Positions 58,638-64,000 of a stretch of 64,000 nt of DNA are shown here, in pieces. The notes under the pieces are model-generated. The model did no database searches. It was not told the DNA's origin and saw only the letters and a program-made list of their open reading frames with translations. A program made the translations under genes and the position numbers. The stretch covers positions 2,748,501 to 2,812,500 of the forward strand of contig NZ_FNTJ01000001.1 of NCBI RefSeq assembly GCF_900105185.1. The letters run 5' to 3'. Source of the stretch: Pseudomonas saponiphila (GTDB lineage Bacteria; Pseudomonadota; Gammaproteobacteria; Pseudomonadales; Pseudomonadaceae). Numbering within the stretch: the stretch's first letter is position 1; every line of letters starts with the position of its first letter.

Positions 58638-59570
58638 TCAATGTGCCGCGTTGTCGAGCGCTTGTGCCGCGACGGGCTGGCCACGCAGCAGCCCGATGTC
58701 GCGACTGGGCGCGGTGCCGAACAGGCGGCCATATTCGCGGCTGAACTGCGAGGGACTTTCATAGCCGACGGCGAACGCCGCTCGCGAAACGTCCAGGCGC
58801 TCCATCAACATTAGCCGACGGGCCTCGTTGAGCCGCAGCCACTTCTGGTAGCGCAGCGGACTCATGCCGGTGAGCTGACGGAAATGATGGTGAAAGGTCG
58901 GGGCGCTCATCTGTACCCGCGCCGCCAGCTCTTCGATGCGTAGCGCCGTGGTGTAGTTGACCTTGAGCCAGTCGATGGCTTTGCCAATGCGGTAGCCCTG
59001 GCCATCGACGGCGGTGATCTGCCGCAGTCGTGATCCCTGATCGGTATTGAGCAGCCGATAGTGGATCTCCCGCAGAATCAGCGGCGCCAGCACCGGGATC
59101 GCCTCGGGTTCATCGAGCAGGGCCAGCAGGCGATCGAGGGCACCCTCCAGGGGCGGCGACATCAGGCCAATGCCCACACCAGCCGCCTTGGCGGGCGGGC
59201 GGTTTGCCGGCAAGCCGCCCTGGGTGATGAGCTCGGCGAGCAGGCTGACGTCCAGCTTCAGCACCAGCCCGACGCAGGGTTGCCGGGGGCTGGCTAAAAG
59301 CACTTCGGAGTTGGCCGGCAGGTCCAGTGAGGTGAGCAGAAATCGCGATGGGTCGTAGCGGTAGCCCTCGCCACCGACCCACAAACGCTTTTCCCCACGC
59401 CCCACCAGCACCAGGCTCGGCTCGATCATGCACACGGCAGGGGGCGCCGGTTGGTCGCGACGAAACAGCGACAGGCCGGGGATGGCGGTGGCGAAGTCTC
59501 CGGGCGCATTCACTCGCGGGTCGATGTTCAACGCCAGGGGCGATTCGTGGTGCGGGGCGGTTTGGATCAT
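58638..59570 (-). CDS. AraC-family regulator (YqhC-like)
   Basis: A regulator of about 310 residues. The N-terminal half is an AraC_N-type cupin (PAPPAVCMIEPSLVLVGRGE); the C-terminal half has two HTH motifs (LRIEELAARVQMSAPTFHHH, then SRAAFAVGYESPSQFSREYG). I prefer the ATG at 59570 behind CAGGAG, but the ATG at 59609 is also possible. It is divergent from the zinc alcohol dehydrogenase (162 bp gap) and 90 bp upstream of the aldehyde oxidoreductase operon on the same strand. YqhC-type proteins switch on alcohol dehydrogenases in response to aldehydes, which fits both neighbours. Confidence 0.9.
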   Translation of the reverse strand: MIQTAPHHESPLALNIDPRVNAPGDFATAIPGLSLFRRDQPAPPAVCMIEPSLVLVGRGEKRLWVGGEGYRYDPSRFLLTSLDLPANSEVLLASPRQPCVGLVLKLDVSLLAELITQGGLPANRPPAKAAGVGIGLMSPPLEGALDRLLALLDEPEAIPVLAPLILREIHYRLLNTDQGSRLRQITAVDGQGYRIGKAIDWLKVNYTTALRIEELAARVQMSAPTFHHHFRQLTGMSPLRYQKWLRLNEARRLMLMERLDVSRAAFAVGYESPSQFSREYGRLFGTAPSRDIGLLRGQPVAAQALDNAAH

Positions 59571-59731
59571 GTCGGCTGGCTCCTGTTGAGCGAACTCTAA
59601 TCCGCTCATCAGAGGTTTCCTATCCAGCTGCCTGCAACCTCATAGGATTAGGCAAGCATTCAAGCGGAATGCACTAGGGCGGGGGCGGATCGACCGGGAA
59701 AAATATGTCGAACTGTCAAAGGAGAGCCTCC

Positions 59732-60781
59732 ATGCAAGTCTTCGCTTATGGCGCCCATGCGGGCGACAAACCGCTTGAACCGCTGCGCATCACCCGTCGC
59801 GATCCCGGCCCGGACGATGTGCTGATCGAGATTGCCTATTGCGGCATCTGCCACTCCGACCTGCACCAGGTGCGCGGCGAGTGGGCGGGGACCCACTTTC
59901 CTTGCGTGCCCGGGCACGAGATCGTCGGCCGGGTCGCCGCGGTAGGTCACAAGGTCACCGGCTTCGCCCCGGGTGACCGGGTGGGGGTGGGCTGCATTGT
60001 CGACAGCTGCAAGCATTGCCAGGAGTGCGCCGAAGGCCTTGAGAACTATTGCGACGGGATGATCGGCACCTACAACTTTGCCACGCCCGATGCGCCGGGC
60101 TGGACACTCGGTGGCTACTCCCAGGCGATCGTCGTGCATCAGCGCTATGTGCTGCGTATTCGTCACCCCGAGGCGCAGTTGGCGGCCGTTGCGCCGCTGC
60201 TGTGCGCCGGCATCACCACCTGGTCGCCGCTGCGTCACTGGCAGGCCGGGCCCGGGAAGAAAGTCGGCGTGGTGGGCATCGGCGGCTTGGGCCACATGGG
60301 CATCAAGCTGGCACATGCCTTGGGCGCGCAGGTGGTGGCTTTCACCACGTCCGAATCCAAGCGCGAGGCGGCCACAAGCCTCGGCGCCGATGACGTGGTG
60401 ATCTCAAGCGATGCCGGGCAAATGGCCGCGCACCTGCAAAGCTTCGACCTGATCATCAACACCGTTGCCGCGCCCCACGACCTGGATGCCCTGCTGGTGC
60501 TGCTCAAGCGCGATGGCGTGATGACCCTGGTGGGCGCGCCGGCCTCGCCGCACCCGGCGCCCAACGTGTTCAACCTGATCATGAAGCGCCGCACCCTGGC
60601 CGGATCGATGATCGGCGGCATTGCGCAAACCCAGGAGATGCTCGATTTCTGCGCCGAGCACGGCATCGTTTCGGACATCGAGCTGATAGCCGCGCAGCAC
60701 ATCGATCAGGCCTACGAGCGGATGCTCCGGGGCGACGTCAAATACCGTTTCGTGATCGACAACGCGACGCTGGCGCAGTGA
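59732..60781 (+). CDS. Zinc-dependent alcohol dehydrogenase (YahK/CAD-like)
   Basis: A 349-residue medium-chain dehydrogenase. The catalytic zinc ligands are in CGICHSDLHQ and PGHEIVGRV, the four structural zinc cysteines in CKHCQECAEGLENYC, and the cofactor loop is GIGGLGHMGIKLAHALG. It resembles NADPH-dependent YahK, which reduces aldehydes to alcohols. The ATG at 59732 follows AAAGGAGAG. It is divergent from the AraC gene and 90 bp ahead of an MFS transporter, giving an aldehyde detoxification unit. Confidence 0.94.
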   Translation: MQVFAYGAHAGDKPLEPLRITRRDPGPDDVLIEIAYCGICHSDLHQVRGEWAGTHFPCVPGHEIVGRVAAVGHKVTGFAPGDRVGVGCIVDSCKHCQECAEGLENYCDGMIGTYNFATPDAPGWTLGGYSQAIVVHQRYVLRIRHPEAQLAAVAPLLCAGITTWSPLRHWQAGPGKKVGVVGIGGLGHMGIKLAHALGAQVVAFTTSESKREAATSLGADDVVISSDAGQMAAHLQSFDLIINTVAAPHDLDALLVLLKRDGVMTLVGAPASPHPAPNVFNLIMKRRTLAGSMIGGIAQTQEMLDFCAEHGIVSDIELIAAQHIDQAYERMLRGDVKYRFVIDNATLAQ

Positions 60782-60870
60782 AAGACGACGCTGCCGGGCC
60801 GGGATCGACCTCGGCGCCAGCGTTTTTGCCCGCAACACCCACCCGCTATTTAGTTGCACAGGTAGAGTCA

Positions 60871-62067
60871 ATGACCTTTCGTTCCACAGAAAAAACCGGC
60901 TGGAGCGCCGTGCTGGCCATGTCCTTGGCCGCATTCGCCCTGGTCGCTTCAGAGTTCATGCCCGTCAGCCTGCTGACCCCCATCGCGACCGACCTGCACA
61001 TCAGTGAAGGCCAGGCCGGGCAGGGCATTTCCGTGTCCGGGGCCTTTGCCTTGGTCACCAGCCTGGTGATTGCGGCGATTGCCGCTCGGGTCGAGCGCAA
61101 GACGCTGCTGCTGTGCCTGACCTTGCTGATGATGGTGTCGGGCACGCTGGTCGCGCTTGCGCCGGGCTACCTCTGGTTCATGTTCGGGCGTGCCTTGATC
61201 GGTATCGCCATTGGCGGTTTCTGGTCACTGTCGGCGGCCACCGCCATGCGCCTGGTGCGGCCTGATCAGGTTTCCCGGGCTCTGGCCATGGTCAACGGGG
61301 GCAACGCCCTGGCCACGGTCATTGCCGCCCCGGCGGGCAGCTTCCTGGGCTCGCTGATAGGCTGGCGCGGCGCATTCTTCTGTGTGGTGCCTGTCGCGAC
61401 GCTCGCCGCCCTGTGGCTGCTGATCAGCCTTCCGTCCTTCAAGATCGAGCGCCGGGCCGCGAGCGGCAATCCCTTGCGGCTGATGAAGCAGTTGCCGGTC
61501 GCCCTGGGAATGCTCGCCGTCAGCGTGTTCTTCATGGGGCAGTTCATGCTGTTCACTTACCTGCGTCCATTTCTCGAGGTCGTCACCGGCGTCAGCGTTT
61601 CCACCCTGTCCTTCATGCTGCTGGGGCTGGGAGTGGCCGGTTTCATCGGCACCTGCGTGATCGAGAGATTCATGGGCAATGGTCTTTACCGCACGCTGAC
61701 GCTCATACCTCTGAGCATGGCGGTCATAGCGCTGGCCCTGGTGAACTTCGGTAGTTCGCCGCTGCTGACCGCCGTACTGCTCGGGGCATGGGGACTGGTC
61801 GCCACGGCCGCTCCCGTTGGCTGGTGGACCTGGCTTGCGCAAACCCTGCCCGATGATGCCGAAGCCGGAGGCGGCTTGCTGGTGGCCATCGTGCAACTGG
61901 CTATCGCCGGCGGGGCGATCATCGGTGGGCTGGCCTTTGATCTGCGCGGCTATCAAGCCACGTTCGAGCTAAGCGCGGTGGTGCTGGTCGCCGCTTCGCT
62001 GCTCGCTTGGCTTGCAGGTCGCAGCGCCACGCACATGAGTCTGGTCGAGGCGAACGCCAGGGTCTGA
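60871..62067 (+). CDS. MFS transporter (AraJ/YdhP-like efflux)
   Basis: A 398-residue major facilitator with 12 helices. The N-terminal stretch (LAAFALVASEFMPVSLLTPI), the motif A-like loop (RVERKTLLL) and FGRALIGIAIGGFWSLSAAT place it with the DHA1-type sugar and drug exporters. I chose the ATG at 60871 (MTFRSTEK); the frame runs back to 60778 over the previous stop. It is likely co-transcribed with the alcohol dehydrogenase and may export its product. Confidence 0.9.
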   Translation: MTFRSTEKTGWSAVLAMSLAAFALVASEFMPVSLLTPIATDLHISEGQAGQGISVSGAFALVTSLVIAAIAARVERKTLLLCLTLLMMVSGTLVALAPGYLWFMFGRALIGIAIGGFWSLSAATAMRLVRPDQVSRALAMVNGGNALATVIAAPAGSFLGSLIGWRGAFFCVVPVATLAALWLLISLPSFKIERRAASGNPLRLMKQLPVALGMLAVSVFFMGQFMLFTYLRPFLEVVTGVSVSTLSFMLLGLGVAGFIGTCVIERFMGNGLYRTLTLIPLSMAVIALALVNFGSSPLLTAVLLGAWGLVATAAPVGWWTWLAQTLPDDAEAGGGLLVAIVQLAIAGGAIIGGLAFDLRGYQATFELSAVVLVAASLLAWLAGRSATHMSLVEANARV

Positions 62068-62336
62068 CGAGGTAGGTAGAGGCTCGGGGCCTGGTCGCAT
62101 GAAGCAGTGCCGGCTGACAACGGTCTTTGGGCGAGGTCAGCGTGGTACGCATAGATCCGGGGTCGTTCACGAATTGCCCTGGAAGATCGTTGCAAGCCAG
62201 GTTGTGTCGAAAGAGAATGGCCGACTTTCAATCGGCGGCACCAGCCCTTGCTCGGTGAAATCCATGCGTTGATTTCATGTGCCCGGAGCGCCGCCGTTTG
62301 CCCTCGATACAGCGCTGCTTTATTCAACAAGGCCAT
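62068..62336. other. Intergenic region
   Basis: No gene is supported in about 270 bp between the transporter and the cytochrome gene. Confidence 0.4.
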
Positions 62337-62726
62337 ATGGAAATGAATCTGAAAATACTGGGTATCGCCTCGCTCGGGTTGTGGTCGCTCATGCAAGCCC
62401 CGCTGTCGGTAGCGGAGAACGCCAATGGCAAGAATCTCTACCTGCAGCGATGCGCCATGTGTCACGGCGCAGACATCAAGGGCACGGGGCTGTTGGCGCA
62501 TAAAAGCAACCCGCCGACACCGGACCTGACCACCACCGCGTTCAAGAAACGCCTCAATGATTACCCCGGGGTGATTGTCTCTTCAGTGATCCTGCGCCCC
62601 AATGGCGACTTGATCCCCAGAACCTTGCGCGAGAACGGTGTAAAGATCGCGCCGCACCCTTGGAGCGTTAAGGATTTTCGCGACTTGAACCAGTACATGA
62701 GCGAGGTCATCGCCAGAAGTCGGTGA
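62337..62726 (+). CDS. Small periplasmic cytochrome c
   Basis: A 129-residue protein with a signal peptide (NLKILGIASLGLWSLMQAPL, cleavage near SVA) and one haem site, CAMCHG near residue 39. The likely axial ligand lies in the C-terminal half; there is no methionine in a usual position before the final segment NQYMSEV. The ATG at 62337 follows AAGG. It may take electrons from the dehydrogenases nearby, but it is separated from them by 270 bp. Confidence 0.85.
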   Translation: MEMNLKILGIASLGLWSLMQAPLSVAENANGKNLYLQRCAMCHGADIKGTGLLAHKSNPPTPDLTTTAFKKRLNDYPGVIVSSVILRPNGDLIPRTLRENGVKIAPHPWSVKDFRDLNQYMSEVIARSR

Positions 62727-62792
62727 TGTTGCAGGGGTGGCGACACCGCTGGTCGCCCAAGGTTGATCAGGACAGTGAGCGCCCATCACGCC

Positions 62793-63002
62793 TCAATGCA
62801 GCGTGACAATCCTGCGGCTCTCTCCAATCCTGATCCGATCCAGTGCCCGGTTTAACCCATCCAGGGCATTGATCAGGGCCTGGGCTTCCGCTTCCCGGCC
62901 ATCTCCCCACAGGCGCTCGGCCATCTTGTTGAGGGCCTGTATGGAGCGTTCGATATCCGCAGCAGTCACTGTGTTGCTCTCTGCCGGCTGTTTCTTGGTC
63001 AT
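62793..63002 (-). CDS. Hypothetical 69-residue helical protein
   Basis: A soluble, helix-rich protein (VTAADIERSIQALNKMAERL, then GREAEAQALINALDGLNRAL). The ATG at 63002 (MTKKQPAE) marks the start of plausible sequence; the longer open frame upstream is not protein-like. It follows the leucine-rich protein gene on the same strand. No family is recognised. Confidence 0.6.
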   Translation of the reverse strand: MTKKQPAESNTVTAADIERSIQALNKMAERLWGDGREAEAQALINALDGLNRALDRIRIGESRRIVTLH

Positions 63003-63132
63003 TCGATCGGTCTTCGACGGCGCTTGAGAATCAGCGCGAAGGCTACCACGCTCTTGATGGCGCAAGAGCACGAGCGCACGCGCTGCTGGATCAACTGAGC
63101 GCCCATTTGTCGCTTGCCGTTCCAGAGCGGTT

Positions 63133-64000
63133 TCAGCGTTGTCCCGGATCCGGCTGCACCAGATGCCGCCAGGGAAATACGGGCCGGGCAAAATTCGTTA
63201 CGTAGCCGCCGCCAGTGGCTTGGATCACCATGAACTGCAAGGCAGGGCGCAGCCGTTGCAGGCTCTCGAACTGTTCCAGGCTTAGGCAGGTATTGCGCAG
63301 GCGCAGCACCCTCAAAGGGTCGCAGGCAGCACTGGCGAATAGTTTTTCATAGTGGGCGAAAGAAGTGACGGACTGGTCCGTGCGCTGATCTGCCCAGTTG
63401 TTCTGCAGTTCGGTGGATTCGGTGAAGTCCAGGTTGCTCAGCCCCGGCAGATTGTCCGAGCCGGCCAGGTTGGCAATGAAATGCTGGGTGTCCCAATGGC
63501 CGCCAATGCGCAAGTGGCCAAGGTGCGGCAGCTGGACCTGAAAGAAGCTCGAATCGGGGGCGTTGGGCAGGGTCAACTCGCTCAGGTGCGGCGCTTTGGC
63601 GACAAAGCGGGCGATTTCTCCTGCTTCCTCCATCAGCATGCCGGCTTTCTGGATCAGCGAGACATTGTGGTCCTGGGGCTCACTGGGGCGAATCGACAAC
63701 GACCTGAGGATGGGAAAGCTCACGTCGCTGTCCAACAAGGGCGTGAACTCCCATTCGCGGGTGCCATTCGCGCCTTGATCCGGGCCGGAAAAGGCCAGGG
63801 AACTGAGGGTGTCGGCCACGGCCTGGTCGGCGAGGCATTCCAGGGTCCAGGCAAAGGGCTCTTCCCACAGCTCGCCATGAAACTCCAGATGCAGGCCGCC
63901 GCGTATCGGCGCCAGGGCCAGGTAGTTGTAGTCGCGGACCCACAGTGGCCCCGTCAGGTCCTCGGGGTTGTCGTCGCGCTCGATTGCCTGGTCCCGGGTG
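63133..64000 (-). CDS. Leucine-rich-repeat-like protein, 5' end outside the window
   Basis: At least 288 residues, running off the right edge. From the edge it reads LTGPLWVRDYNYLALAPIRG, then leucine-rich segments (LRSLSIRPSEPQD, APHLSELTLPNAPDSSFF, LPHLGHLRIGGHWDTQHF, LPGLSNLDFTESTELQ, LRVLRLRNTCLSLEQFESL). This fits irregular leucine-rich repeats of a cytosolic protein, such as those of STM4015-like proteins. There is no signal or membrane segment in the visible part. It ends in QPDPGQR at 63133. Confidence 0.7.
   Translation of the reverse strand, partial: TRDQAIERDDNPEDLTGPLWVRDYNYLALAPIRGGLHLEFHGELWEEPFAWTLECLADQAVADTLSSLAFSGPDQGANGTREWEFTPLLDSDVSFPILRSLSIRPSEPQDHNVSLIQKAGMLMEEAGEIARFVAKAPHLSELTLPNAPDSSFFQVQLPHLGHLRIGGHWDTQHFIANLAGSDNLPGLSNLDFTESTELQNNWADQRTDQSVTSFAHYEKLFASAACDPLRVLRLRNTCLSLEQFESLQRLRPALQFMVIQATGGGYVTNFARPVFPWRHLVQPDPGQR

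Noticed and set aside
1..64000. Search by eye for CRISPR arrays
   Set aside because: No regularly spaced 24-40 bp repeats were seen; the repeats present are att copies, IS ends and short arm sites.

Overview
The window looks like a chromosome segment of a Pseudomonas, most likely of the P. fluorescens group. The basis is its GC-rich coding, a SpuD/PotF-type polyamine-binding protein beside a class III aminotransferase, Pseudomonas-type small genes (DUF1652, DUF2986, YceK-like lipoprotein), many one-component regulators, and P2-like tail and lysis genes of the kind found in pseudomonad prophages. This is inferred from gene content; no database search was possible.

Layout. 1-5.3 kb: a polyamine/amine cluster (end of a membrane protein, two periplasmic binding proteins, a LuxR-type regulator, an aminotransferase). 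5.7-30.3 kb: a large accessory region anchored in the 3' half of a tRNA-Cys gene. The segment running from the anticodon stem through the tRNA terminator (94-95 bp) occurs three times (5749, 19033, 28501), which marks tandem integrations. Element 1 (5.8-19.1 kb) carries a NdpA/YejK-like gene with a membrane-protein partner, a tyrosine integrase, a deleted P2-like late module (U', X, an inserted secreted-protein gene, D, endolysin, Rz/Rz1), and a DUF262-HEPN gene pair. Element 2 (19.1-28.5 kb) starts with a collapsed copy of the same integrase-D-endolysin-Rz series. It then carries a CACHE-GGDEF gene, a LysR regulator, two dienelactone-hydrolase-like genes and an NAD(P)-binding gene. Beyond the third att copy lie an HxlR/azoreductase pair and a scrap of another integrase. 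Two copies of one 2641-bp IS21-family element, in opposite orientation and each with a 6-bp target duplication, interrupt the DUF262-HEPN operon and the NAD(P)-binding gene.

30-48.7 kb: mixed chromosomal genes. These include chrA with a truncated chrB, a GNAT-Rnk fusion, a chemoreceptor, a second CACHE-GGDEF protein, two tandem tiny secreted four-cysteine peptides, a PLP dehydratase, a ketoacyl synthase with a divergent HxlR regulator, HAD, HD and TetR/quinone reductase genes, a kinase-like P-loop protein and a candidate small RNA. 49.0-51.0 kb: a tRNA-Leu followed by debris (rhs fragment, orphan small ORFs, IS3 remnant, a LexA-like box without an evident target). 51.2-64 kb: a secreted protein, a TetR regulator, then an aldehyde/alcohol module. 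In that module a 2Fe-2S subunit, a molybdopterin subunit, a tri-haem cytochrome c and an XdhC maturation factor form one minus-strand operon. It lies beside an AraC regulator that is divergent from a zinc alcohol dehydrogenase and an MFS transporter.

The best candidates for undescribed biology are the NdpA-like/membrane-protein pair in the att-to-integrase slot, the DUF262-HEPN operon (restorable on paper by removing the IS), and the tandem four-cysteine peptides.
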